Shown: positions 35,642 to 45,000 of the stretch, piece by piece | Position numbering within the stretch: the stretch's first letter is position 1 | Layout of the letters: each line of letters starts with the position of its first letter | Assembly (NCBI GenBank): GCA_036525185.1 | Contig: DATDAW010000012.1 | Coordinates: 1 to 64,000 of the forward strand | DNA length: 64,000 nt | Source of the DNA: DATDAW01 sp036525185 | Lineage (GTDB): Bacteria > Verrucomicrobiota > Verrucomicrobiia > Chthoniobacterales > DASVRZ01 | Direction of reading: 5' to 3' | The notes under the pieces: generated by a model | The model's input: only the letters and a program-made list of their open reading frames with translations | Told to the model about the DNA's origin: nothing | Databases searched by the model: none | Translations under genes and position numbers: made by a program

Positions 35642-36643
35642 TCATTTAAACACAATCGTCCGCCCCTGTTCGGACGCGTCCTCTCTGGTGTATTGCACGC
35701 CGTGAACTTTGAGGCCTTCGCCGTTTAAAAGCGTTATGATGCCACCCTGATTGCTCAACTGGATCGTTGTGCCGGGCAAGGTTAGCTCCGCGACGGAGCC
35801 GGGCCCGAGCCTGACGCCATCCAATGGGTGACGCAGCTTGTTCTTGTCTGCCAAAGACCAGCCGTTGAGGTTTGCGGGGGTTGCAAGCGTATTCAACAGT
35901 AGTACGCGCTCCTTCCGGGGATCTTCGCCAATCGGGTTGACGGTGGCCGCGATGATCATGACGCTCTTTTCTTCGGCCGGCTGTTCGGGCTTCCCGATGC
36001 AATGGCCCGAGGCGTCGTCCGTATGCCAGCACTGTGATTGAAAGGCCAGGAACACCGCCACCCAACGGTCTTCGGAAGGCAGATGGATCAACAGCCCCCC
36101 GTCCTGCCAGACGCCATCGTCCTTCTTAAATTCAGGGGCGTTACCCTGATTCATGTGGATATCATGAATGCCGTTACCTGGCTTGAACCCGAAATACTTG
36201 TCCCGGCTGTTGGGCTCGGGTCCCCAGCGTTCGCCGAAGGCATAGATCATCGCATCTTCCTCGGCCAGTGCCCGCTGGACGTGAAAGTCGATCTTCTCGT
36301 TCAAATCGTTGTCAGGTCCCGGAACATCAAAAGGCAGCGGCACCATCCGCTCCGGCTTGAAAAGATTGGCCCGAATGTAGTCCAGTGCCAGACCTCCGGG
36401 TTTACTTTGGACCCGGGTGAAACCGGCCGGCAGATCCTTCCATTCATCGACAAGCGGATGGGTGTAGTTGTCGACAATCAGGTAGAGAAGTTCCGAAGGT
36501 GACTTCTTCGACTTCACATTGATCGCGATGCGGTAGTCGTCGTTATCATCGACCAGATGCACTTGATAGTGGGGTGAAGCTCCGGCCCCCAGCCGTTGGG
36601 CAATGGGTCGGCCTTTGAGGATTCCATAATTTTCCAGGGACAT
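35642..36643 (-). CDS. DUF2278 protein with C-terminal lamin-tail-like domain
   Basis: The protein has 333 residues. The N-terminal 215 residues fit the DUF2278 (YukJ-like) family: MSLENYGILKGRPIAQRLG, then HYQVHLVDDNDDYRIAINVKS, and IHDIHMNQGNAPEFKKDDGVWQDGG, of which the HDIHMNQGN stretch is the family mark. The last 95 residues (VLLLNTLATPANLNGWSLADK, PGTTIQLSNQGGIITLLN) are like a lamin-tail Ig-type domain. No signal peptide is seen. DUF2278 proteins are uncharacterised. It is enclosed by cargo genes on both sides, so it may be cargo without a DUF4157 leader or an accessory factor; it does not look like an immunity protein. Confidence 0.8.
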   Translation of the reverse strand: MSLENYGILKGRPIAQRLGAGASPHYQVHLVDDNDDYRIAINVKSKKSPSELLYLIVDNYTHPLVDEWKDLPAGFTRVQSKPGGLALDYIRANLFKPERMVPLPFDVPGPDNDLNEKIDFHVQRALAEEDAMIYAFGERWGPEPNSRDKYFGFKPGNGIHDIHMNQGNAPEFKKDDGVWQDGGLLIHLPSEDRWVAVFLAFQSQCWHTDDASGHCIGKPEQPAEEKSVMIIAATVNPIGEDPRKERVLLLNTLATPANLNGWSLADKNKLRHPLDGVRLGPGSVAELTLPGTTIQLSNQGGIITLLNGEGLKVHGVQYTREDASEQGRTIVFK

Positions 36644-37033
36644 ATTCCGTGTGTGTTAGTTTGCTCGGTTGACGTTCGAAATGCCGGGGCCTGTTATCGT
36701 AATAGGCTTCTGGTCTCCGGCGCGAATGGGCGGAGTCCGAAGGGTGGGTTGAGTTAGACGCATTCTATAAAATAATGCGCCATTTGCCGAGATCTTTGCG
36801 GCGCAGCCGCCTTGGAGTGCGCCGATGCTTCGGCGCTTTGAACTCGCGCCCAAGGCGACGGTCGGCTTTTCAAGCTGTGTCTGTATAAGCATCCAAAGCG
36901 GCGAATTATCGCCGCGCTCCAAAGCCTTCGGCTCATGCAAACTCACTTGGATTTTTCCGCGCGCTATTTCCAAGAGTAGGTAAAACCTGGCGGGTAGCGC
37001 GAATCGTACTAACGCCTTGTCGGTCTTGCTATC
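36644..37033. other. Spacer of 390 bases within the cargo array, holding repeat C
   Basis: This is the longest gap in the minus-strand series apart from the one after the hub gene. No gene is recognised; open frames are short and follow the repeat. The region could contain an internal promoter for the cargo genes downstream, though I cannot identify boxes. Confidence 0.5.
36800..36930. repeat. Intergenic inverted-repeat element C (imperfect)
   Basis: Two arms of about 30-35 bases (near 36811-36840 and 36892-36928) are inverted copies with roughly 80% identity; both carry TTGGAG-x-GCG followed by CGAT, TTCG and CGCTTTG. About 50 bases separate them. The TGGAGTGCG and CGCTTTG words also occur in element B, and CGCTTTG in element A, so all three appear to belong to one dispersed family. 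Confidence 0.7.
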
Positions 37034-39004
37034 CTAAAGCGGGCCAGTCTCACCGTTCAATGTGCGGGCGAGAGTGAACAGTCGGTCCGTCAAACCGCGC
37101 CACGTGCTCGATGGCACCCAGCTGAATCCAATACGGCGCATCTCAAGCTTTGCGCCGGGAACGCGCGCCCCTTCGGGTCCGGCTTCCTGTGGGCCTACGG
37201 TCGCCGTGGCAAGCGGGGTCGGCAGCGTTTCGACGCCCGCCGCGCTGAGAATCGGAGTGTCAGCCAGAGTACTGTTCACGAACTCGTCCCAGGTGATCTT
37301 ATGACCGAACTCGGCAATCTGTTTTGTCTGGGCCTTGGGCGGAAACAAGTCTTTGGATCCCGCGCTGGCCGGCGAGGATGTCGCCATGGCATATAGGTTC
37401 GGGCGCGCCGCGGGATCGCCGAAGAGCTCTGTGAAAACCATTCGTTCATCCACGTTCAGCGCGCGATGGAACAGGTCCCGAAAGTGCGTGTGGACGACAA
37501 TGGGAGGATAGGCCTTGGCGAATGTCTCGAAGTCTCGAGGATCGATGATAACACTCGACCGCAAATAGGAGACCAGCAGAATCATGAAACCAGCTAGATT
37601 GTCGGAGAAGTTGGTATTTGTGACCGTGGTCCCATTTGACAGAGTCGTTCCCAGCCTGACATGGCGGCGCCGACTCGCATTCACTTTGCTTTGAGCATGG
37701 AAGAGTGCGTCGGAGCGAACACCTGCGCGCCGGGCGTCCGGCCCCGTAAGCGCTTTGCCTGGTCTCTGACCCTTGCTGCTCTTGATCGCCTGCACCAGAG
37801 GATTCACTCCGGCGAGCGGGACGTCCATGGTGCATTGGGGAGCGGCAGAGACGCTGCAGGTCGAGCGAAAGTACTTGTCGCCGCCAAGCGGAAACATGGG
37901 TTGGCCGGGCGGTATGGAAAATGGCGCATCGAAAAAGCGGGGTTTGCCAAGCGGCACGCCCGCTCTTTGCGGGTCTGCCGGAGCGGGCACGGTGACCGGG
38001 CTTACCGCTTCGCATCGCGTTTTCAGATCGTTCACGAAGTCGAGGATATGGGTCATCGTATCGGTGAGTTCTCTCCGGCCGCCGCGGCGGATTCCGAATC
38101 GTGCGGTATTGATCTCCATCCGGTTGCCGTCCATCACGACTTGGAATCCGTCTTTCAGGTCCGTGGCAGGTGGGGGGCCCCGTCGTTCGTGGCTGGTTAG
38201 CACGGTCTCATCGGCAATGGCATCAACCGCGGTCTTGCTTCCGGTCGGTGGCGAGGCCCCTTCGATGCCCCAATTGAGGTCGAATTCGAAATCGATTTTC
38301 CGTTGCAGCTTCTTTCTCCCGTTGGACTGCTGAATGACATGCGTCAGCTCGTGTGCAAGCAGTTGCCGGCCATCGCGCGTCTCCGGTGCGAATTGACCTG
38401 TCCCGAACACGATGTTCTGGCCCACCGTATAAGCACGCGCGTTCACGTCCTGTGCCGATTGCGCAGCGGCGGCACCCGAGTGCACCCGCACTCCCGAGAA
38501 GTCGTGTCCGAAACGCTGCTCCATGTCCTGCTGCAGCATCACGTCCAGAGGTGCTCCAGAATTTGAAAGCACTCGGTGTACACTGGAGGGTGCTCCACCC
38601 GTCGGACGATCCGGTTGTCCGTAAAGGCGCTCGGTGCCCGGCGAGGTGCCTCGGATAGCCGTAGAGGGTTTGGCTCGCAGGCGCTCCTCTTCGGCGCATT
38701 TTGCACAAAGCCCATGGCCGCTGGCGCAGGCGGCGCATTTCCGTTGAAGGATCGGCGGAGGGGCGGATGGGGCAGGACGAGCCTTACCCTCCGCGCGCAT
38801 CACCGTGTCCGCCATGCGATCAGCCTCCTGTTCGTATTGGTCGTTTGGCGCGCCGATTTTCAGCTTGGCCTGCAAGACTGGATGCAAAGCGGCGACTGTC
38901 AGCGACGGGGCAGCCGACAGCCCCCCGGTTGGATCCACCTTTCGGTGTCGCCAGCGCGGTGCGACTTCCCGCTTACCGCGACGCTGTATAAAGGCAAGCT
39001 TCAT
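37034..39004 (-). CDS. eCIS-core (DUF4157) protein with large unknown C-terminus
   Basis: The protein has 656 residues. Leader QAKLKIGAPNDQYEQEADRM is at 45-64, followed by a zinc-ribbon-like CAACASGHGLCAKC (90-103). The core carries DMEQRFGHDFSGVRVHSG, ARAYTVGQNIVFGTGQF and HELTHVIQQ (H218-H222). The remaining 420 residues have no recognised domain. They start with LQRKIDFEFDLNWGIEG and include a helical part (PIVVHTHFRDLFHRALNV, VDERMVFTELFGDP) and an end, ARTLNGETGPL. The N-terminal 110 residues are closely related to those of the next gene upstream, and the rest is unrelated, pointing to an exchange of payload. Confidence 0.83.
   Translation of the reverse strand: MKLAFIQRRGKREVAPRWRHRKVDPTGGLSAAPSLTVAALHPVLQAKLKIGAPNDQYEQEADRMADTVMRAEGKARPAPSAPPPILQRKCAACASGHGLCAKCAEEERLRAKPSTAIRGTSPGTERLYGQPDRPTGGAPSSVHRVLSNSGAPLDVMLQQDMEQRFGHDFSGVRVHSGAAAAQSAQDVNARAYTVGQNIVFGTGQFAPETRDGRQLLAHELTHVIQQSNGRKKLQRKIDFEFDLNWGIEGASPPTGSKTAVDAIADETVLTSHERRGPPPATDLKDGFQVVMDGNRMEINTARFGIRRGGRRELTDTMTHILDFVNDLKTRCEAVSPVTVPAPADPQRAGVPLGKPRFFDAPFSIPPGQPMFPLGGDKYFRSTCSVSAAPQCTMDVPLAGVNPLVQAIKSSKGQRPGKALTGPDARRAGVRSDALFHAQSKVNASRRRHVRLGTTLSNGTTVTNTNFSDNLAGFMILLVSYLRSSVIIDPRDFETFAKAYPPIVVHTHFRDLFHRALNVDERMVFTELFGDPAARPNLYAMATSSPASAGSKDLFPPKAQTKQIAEFGHKITWDEFVNSTLADTPILSAAGVETLPTPLATATVGPQEAGPEGARVPGAKLEMRRIGFSWVPSSTWRGLTDRLFTLARTLNGETGPL
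38690..39004. repeat. Direct repeat: duplicated 5' end of cargo gene (copy 1)
   Basis: This stretch encodes the leader and Cys cluster of the 656-residue cargo. At the DNA level it is clearly alike to 40140-40449 in the neighbouring cargo gene, with long runs identical, such as CGATTTTCAG and TTGGCCTGCAA. Similarity stops where the Cys cluster ends. It marks a gene-fragment duplication. Confidence 0.8.
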
Positions 39005-39057
39005 AGATTCAGCCCTGCGAAGGTGAGCCCCATGCCCGAAACGAACTCAATATAAGC

Positions 39058-40449
39058 TTATGGGTCCAAACTCGAAAGGTGTCCCGTTCCAATTTCACTT
39101 TCAGACGTATTGACCGACCAGGTTCCTCCGCTCTTCTCGACGAGTAATTTTGTATGCCAGTTTTGCTGTAAGGAATCATCATAGGTGCTGCCGTCGAATC
39201 TTTGTATCCGGACAAATTCAACAAAGTTGACCATCGAAATGTACGAATTGTAAGTATTACGCAGAGACGCCGGTTGGAAACCCGGCCGATCCTCCGAAAA
39301 AACTTTGTGAACACTGCCGCTGGCTTGCGGTATCAGGCATTCATCGGAATCGTGCCCGTCATCAGGCGTCCCAGCCGGTTTATTCCAACTACTCACTGTT
39401 TCCCATGGGCCGGAGGTGCCCAGCGGTAAATCCCGTGTTCTATGATATTTGGCTTCGAGTGTTCGTTTAATGTCGTAGGAGTAAGATGGATCGTGATCCC
39501 GGATCGAGATGGCAAACTCGATGCCATTCCTGAAATTCGGAGGATCGCAGTCGACGCCCAGGTTCACAGGGCAGATCGCACAACAATTAGTGGGATCGGT
39601 GCTTCCTGAATTGTTGGACAACCAACGAAATACGCTTGGTTCCCTGGAAGTGGGCGGAGCCATTCCCGGAGCATGGATCGCGGCCGTGCGGTTTGGTTCG
39701 AAGTTGGTAGAAAAGCGGTCAGTCTCGCCGTTGGCAAAGAACTCCACAGAACTCGCCGGGATGCCCGGTTTTCCGCCTGCGGAGGGCGTTTTCAATTCGT
39801 TGGCTACAGCCACAGCGCGATCACACGAGAGCGGCCAATTCGTGGCAGGACCCCCATCTATGCTAGCAAAACCATCCACCCTTACCATCGGCTGCACCGG
39901 TGATAGATTCCATTCCGTAGCGAAATCGGCCAGTATCATCTTGTCCACTGCCGATAGCGTCGCGTTGCTCTCCGTAAACGGAATCATAAGGACGTAATCG
40001 GTGACTGTATTCAGAGGGACCGTACAGCTCATGGGCGGCGCGGTGCTGGGATCATTTTCCAACACTGCGCGTTGAACCATCTTTCCAACCTGTTTTAACG
40101 GATTGTTGTTCGCGCCTGCGGGGCGGAGGATCTCCTCTTCGGCGCAGTTTGCGCATAGGCCACGGCCGCTGGTGCAGGCGGCGCATGTCCGTTGAAGGGC
40201 GGCGGGCGCTGCGGACGGGGCCCTACGAGACACACCCTCCGAACGCATCACCATGTCCGCCAAGCGATCGGCTTCCTGCTCATAGGGGTCATTTGGCTCG
40301 CCGATTTTCAGTTTGGCCTGCAAAACTGGATGTAAAGGCGCAACGGTTAGCGACGGAGCAGCGCATGGCCCAAACGGCAGCACTTTTCGATGGCGCAGAC
40401 GCGGTGCGGCTTTGCCCAGACCACGACGTCGCGACAATGAAAGGTTCAT
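39058..40449 (-). CDS. Leader-only DUF4157 relative with OmpA-like domain (core deleted)
   Basis: The product has 463 residues from the ATG at 40449, chosen by alignment with its paralogue; an ATG at 40491 that overlaps the PASTA gene stop (TAATG) would add 14. Leader QAKLKIGEPNDPYEQEADRL is at 44-63, then CAACTSGRGLCANC. The HEXXH core that follows in all other complete members is missing. Instead an OmpA-like region begins near residue 145: DYVLMIPFTES, VRVDGFASIDGG and LSCDRAVAVANEL. The last 200 residues, Cys-rich at first (CCAICPVNLGVDCDPPN), are unknown. It is a natural case in which leader and core are separated. Probable eCIS cargo. Confidence 0.82.
   Translation of the reverse strand: MNLSLSRRRGLGKAAPRLRHRKVLPFGPCAAPSLTVAPLHPVLQAKLKIGEPNDPYEQEADRLADMVMRSEGVSRRAPSAAPAALQRTCAACTSGRGLCANCAEEEILRPAGANNNPLKQVGKMVQRAVLENDPSTAPPMSCTVPLNTVTDYVLMIPFTESNATLSAVDKMILADFATEWNLSPVQPMVRVDGFASIDGGPATNWPLSCDRAVAVANELKTPSAGGKPGIPASSVEFFANGETDRFSTNFEPNRTAAIHAPGMAPPTSREPSVFRWLSNNSGSTDPTNCCAICPVNLGVDCDPPNFRNGIEFAISIRDHDPSYSYDIKRTLEAKYHRTRDLPLGTSGPWETVSSWNKPAGTPDDGHDSDECLIPQASGSVHKVFSEDRPGFQPASLRNTYNSYISMVNFVEFVRIQRFDGSTYDDSLQQNWHTKLLVEKSGGTWSVNTSESEIGTGHLSSLDP
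40140..40449. repeat. Direct repeat: duplicated 5' end of cargo gene (copy 2)
   Basis: This is the partner of 38690-39004. It encodes the leader and CAAC/CANC cluster of the core-less cargo. See that entry for the basis of the match. Confidence 0.8.
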
Positions 40450-40490
40450 TGATGCTACCGATCTGGTTTTGAGATATGCGCGACCCTTCA

Positions 40491-41981
40491 TTAAACGCGC
40501 TTCATCACCCGCATAAGGATTTCTCTGAAGGCGCGCGCCTGGTCGATGTTGCGCAGTTTGAAGCGGTCCCGCACTTCGGCGTCTTCGCCGGTTTCGGCGA
40601 TTTTTCGGAGGTCGTTCTCGCTTCGCAGATTCTGGTCCTCAGCGATACGCAGCAGCTTCGCTTCGGTAGCGCCGACCTTCTCGAAGTCAGGCTCGCGGGC
40701 AGCCAATCGGATCGCCTCCGCGGCCGTTCGTGTGGCACCCGAACTTCCTCCCTCTCTTTCGCCGATCACGATATCGACAGCACTTCCCGGCGCCACATTT
40801 TCCCCGGCTTTCGGACTCTGGCTGAGGATGAGGCCGACCTGGTTGTCGGTCGTTGGTTTGGGCGTGACCGAGCCGAGTTTCAACTTTTGCGCTTCGATCT
40901 TCTCGCGGGCCTCATCGAGCGTCAGGCGAGAGAGATCGGGGACTTCGACAGTCGGCGGCTCGGTAACCGGTGGCCGCACTTTCAAGTCCACGAATGAACC
41001 GCGTGCCACTTGTGTCCCCGCCTTCGGCGACTGGTCGAGAACGACGGCATCGTTGCCGGGATTGGGCGGTTCGACGGCGCCGAGGCGAAGTTGGACGCGC
41101 TTGAGCGCGGCTGCTGCCTCGGCGAAGGCGGTGCCCACGACGTCAGGGACGGCGACTGTCTCGCCGGCGATGCCGACGGTGATCGTGACCAGCGAGCCGG
41201 CTGTAACGGAAGTGCCGGCTTTTGGATCCTGCACCACAACGAGGCCAACTTTGTCGGCTTCGACCTGCACGAATTGTTCATCGGCAAGAAGACCGGTTCG
41301 TTTCAACAGCGCGATCGCGGAAGAACGTTCGTTGCCGACCACTTCTGGAACGATGACTTGTTCTGGCACCGGAGGCGGCGGCTGGGGTGTTGGCTTGCCA
41401 GGTTCGTCTCCAAGAACAATCTCGCGGTAGATGACTTTGTTGCCTTCTACGGGAAACACCTCGGTGCCCCGGTACAGGATTGCCTGCTGTGAATCGCTGA
41501 CCAGCAGAGTGACGACCGACCGCGCGCTGGCACTCGAGAATTGGCTGACGGGCACATCGAGCCGGAAATTCCCGTTGTCGTCCGTGCAGGTGAAGGCGAC
41601 CGCGCGGCCTTCGGCACCCGTGGCGCTGACAATGAGGCCCGGTTTTCCGAGACGGTCGCGATCTGTAACCCGCCCGAAAAGGATAAGCGCTGCCGGGTTT
41701 CGAAGCGGTGCCGAGACTTCGCCGCGCTGGACTTCGGCGGTCGTCTGCGTGGCGAAAGTCTGCTGCAACTCGACCCGGCGCGTCGCTTGCGAAATGCGAT
41801 CGGCGTCATCGGGATGCAGCGCCTGGACGATGCGCAGCTCGCGCTGGAGGCTGCGCGTTTTTGCGGCGGCCAGCGACTGCACGCGGTCGAGCGCGACCAA
41901 TCGCAGGCGGTCGGCGACGGGAAGAATCTGGGCGATTTCGTTGTTCAGTTCGTCGTCGGTGAAAATGCGGTTGGTAGCCAT
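40491..41981 (-). CDS. Three-PASTA-domain protein in the eCIS operon
   Basis: The protein has 496 residues with neither signal peptide nor membrane segment. Residues 1-90 are helical. Residues 95-195 hold a Greek-key-like or carboxypeptidase-regulatory-like domain (ILFGRVTDRDRLGKPGLIVS, DDNGNFRLDVP). Three PASTA repeats follow at about 212-275, 278-345 and 350-420, each with VP-x-VVG or VPDLS and a QSPKAGT-like ending (VVQDPKAGTSVTAGS, LDQSPKAGTQVARGS, LSQSPKAGENVAPGS). The last 70 residues are helical. PASTA domains bind peptidoglycan stem peptides in penicillin-binding proteins and Ser/Thr kinases. Here, at the junction of structural and cargo genes, it may be a particle component that contacts cell wall, a fibre-like receptor binder, or cargo. 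Confidence 0.85.
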   Translation of the reverse strand: MATNRIFTDDELNNEIAQILPVADRLRLVALDRVQSLAAAKTRSLQRELRIVQALHPDDADRISQATRRVELQQTFATQTTAEVQRGEVSAPLRNPAALILFGRVTDRDRLGKPGLIVSATGAEGRAVAFTCTDDNGNFRLDVPVSQFSSASARSVVTLLVSDSQQAILYRGTEVFPVEGNKVIYREIVLGDEPGKPTPQPPPPVPEQVIVPEVVGNERSSAIALLKRTGLLADEQFVQVEADKVGLVVVQDPKAGTSVTAGSLVTITVGIAGETVAVPDVVGTAFAEAAAALKRVQLRLGAVEPPNPGNDAVVLDQSPKAGTQVARGSFVDLKVRPPVTEPPTVEVPDLSRLTLDEAREKIEAQKLKLGSVTPKPTTDNQVGLILSQSPKAGENVAPGSAVDIVIGEREGGSSGATRTAAEAIRLAAREPDFEKVGATEAKLLRIAEDQNLRSENDLRKIAETGEDAEVRDRFKLRNIDQARAFREILMRVMKRV

Positions 41982-42005
41982 GGGATGGGGGAATGGTAAG
42001 GGCTC

Positions 42006-45000
42006 TCAGCCCGCGCTAAGATCGTTGCGCGGGCAGCGGTTGTCTGCGTTGAGTTGCACGAGGCTGCGGTTGCCTGCGATGTAGGAGACCGCGGGCGTTC
42101 CTACCGGGAAGAAACAATGTGTGCCCTGGTTGTCGGTGGTGGTGTTCATGAGCGCCAGCGAAACGCCGGAGAGCGGCGCGTTCAAAAGACCTTCCTTGAA
42201 GCGATTGTCGGCCATCCGCTGAGACCAGCCAAACGTCAGAGCATTGGTTAGCACAAAATCTCGCGCCAGGTCGCAGTCGGACTGGTTGGCGACTATTGAG
42301 ACATCGTCCAGGCTGCCGAGAAACACAGAGCTGACGCTCAGCGTGACCACTGGGCCGAGTGCGTCGAGTACGACCTGATTGTCGTTGAAGAGCACATTTC
42401 CGCCCACGAAAAAACGGGGGTCGTCCACGTTCTCGGCGGCTTCCGGCGTCGCCAGGTCGTCGAGTAAAAACATCCCGCTAAGGCCGAAGAGTTGCAGGTA
42501 GATTTCGTTCGAGACGCCAAGATTGAAAATCCAAACCGCCGATCCTCCAAGCACATCGAGAAACGCGAGGAACGGATTGCTCGTGGCGGCGCGGTTCTTG
42601 AGTGGCACATTCGCCGCCTGCGAGACGGAGCCGAAGGTGCTCGTGGTAGTCGTCGTGGTTCCGGGCACCGGCACCTGGAGCATGAAGGCGCTGCCTTTCG
42701 CGGTGAGCTGATTGCCTTCGACGGAGACCGGGCCAAGCGCGAGGATTTCCAACGCGCGCCCCTGAAAGGCGACGACGACATTGTCATGCACGCGCGCGGC
42801 CGGGACGCCGTCCTGCCGGAGTCCGGTGAAATCGAGATCGGGGAACAGCTCGACGGAGAGTTGTTCGACCGCGCGGGCGCGGGCGAATGCAAGCACGATG
42901 CCGCCGCGGCGACCAGGGCGCGGCCGCTGGTCTTCGTCTGCGGCGGGAAGGCCGTTGTGCAGGATGCGGTTGCCGTCAATCGCGATCCCGGAGCCGTGCA
43001 AAACAAAGATTCCGCAGATCGGGTCTAGACTCGAAAGGCCATTGTTCGCGATCAAATTCTCGCGCATCACGAGATACTCAACATCCGCCAACGCCACGCC
43101 GCCAAAGCCCACTACGTCGCGCAGCGGAAATGGAATTGTGCCCACTTCGAGCCGTAGACAGCCCGTGATCCGGTTTTCCTCGATGAGCAGATCCTCGACT
43201 GAGATGAAGTCGGGATTGGTTTCCATGTCGAAAAAGCGATCGACCGTGATCCCGCTCCGGCCCATTTCCTCGATGCGGTTGTCCACGATCCGCACCTCGC
43301 GCAAGGCGGGACCTGCTTCCAGCACGACATCTTCGCCGTCAGGCGGCTGGAATGGGGGAAAGGGGTCGATGACAACGCAGCCATGTTCATCAATGAAAAT
43401 GTGGAACCCGCCTGGTGAATTCACGTCGATCGTGAAATCGTCCGATGCGTTGGGATTTTGTACGCGGCGCAGGATCGTGTGGCCAAGAGTGATGCCGTTA
43501 TTGTTCCCGCCTCGGATGAGGTTGCGCCGGATCTCAACCCGCTCCGAACCGCCGCCGATGTGGAGCCCGCCGTAACCGCGCTGCGCCGCTTGTTCACCTT
43601 CGGCGAGGATGCGGTTGCGCTCGATCAGCAAGTCTTGTCCGTGGAGGAAGACCGCGGATTCGCGTCCGATCGTTCCCTGACCTGGGAGGGGTGCGGTGAG
43701 CGGCAGCACGCGCACGTCGTTGCAGGCAAAGGTGACGAATCGTGCGCGGATCACGGCCACGGAATTGCGATCCCGCGAGAGGATGTGCAGCGACGTCAGT
43801 ACGATGTGCTCGATCGTCGAATCGAGGCTGATCGTGTGGCAACGAATCGCCGGCGCCGCGGGCGCTTCGATGGCCAGCGCGGTGATCTCGATTCGCTGCG
43901 AATCCAGGATCTCGATCACCGGCGTTTGGTCCTGTGCGACGAGGAGTGTGTCGCGTCCGCAGCCACGAATCTTGATATTGGTGCGGTTCACAATTCGGAC
44001 ATGCCGTTCGTAACGCCCCCGCAGGACGCAGATTTCGCCTCCGGCAGGCGGCAGCGCATCGACGGCATCCTGGATCGACGTGAACTCTCCGTGACTCGCA
44101 GAACCATCGCCGACAATGATGGTGCAGCATCCTTTGAGCTGGCAGAGCGGGCGGAACCGCGCGCGACAATCGAAGACGGATCCGACCACGGCGTTATTGA
44201 TCGGATCGATGCTCCAGCGGATCAGCGCCAGCGAAGCAATGAACTGCCGTGGGCCAAACGCAGGTGCCTCTTCAGTCAGGATCCATGGCACGACTTCGTC
44301 CGGCGTGTTGGGCCGCGCGGCGATCACCCAGTACGATCCGGGCAGGCCGAAGTCACTGAAGGTCAGTTCGAGGCCGGTGCCTGCGAGCGGCACGGCTGTG
44401 CCGGGCACAAACGTGTGGTCGGGCTGAGCGGCGTCGCCGGAACCGCCAGTCCAGACACGGAGATAAAAGTAGCGCTGCGCGACGGGCTCATCCCGGTCAT
44501 TGAGGAAACCCGCGTGCGCCGGATCGTTCAGCCAGGCGAGCCACGCTGCCGGAACCGGCGTTTCGATGGTGATCTGGCCCGTGTCGGGATCGAAACCTGT
44601 GGCGACAGTCGTCAGGTGCCCCTGCCACTCCGCGGTTTTTTCAAGGTTCGGCAAGAGTGCACCCCATGGCAAGATCTCGACCGCCTGCCCGGCGATTGGC
44701 TGCGCGAACTCATCTCGTGGCAGCGTGAGAAAGCGGATGACGTCGAGCCCTTCCTCCTCGACGACCTGCACGCGGTAGAGCGGCGCCGCATTGTCGAAAC
44801 CCCAGATAAACCGATTCGTCGCCGTTAGCTGCACGCGGATCGCCTGATTTTCAGCGCCGAGATATCCACCCAGCACGGGCGGCTGACAGAGATCGTCGCT
44901 CGGCGGCCCACCCGTGAAGCCAACAGTGAGCCGGGCTTTCGAAAGCAGTTCGCAGCTTTCGTGATCAAACGGATGCGGGGCGCCTGACGTATCGCCCGGC

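Noticed and set aside
36656..36973. 105-codon minus-strand frame in the cargo spacer
   Set aside because: It simply reads through repeat C.
43458..44828. 456-codon plus-strand frame within the beta-helix gene
   Set aside because: It lies wholly antisense to the DUF6519 gene and has no recognisable motif or RBS.
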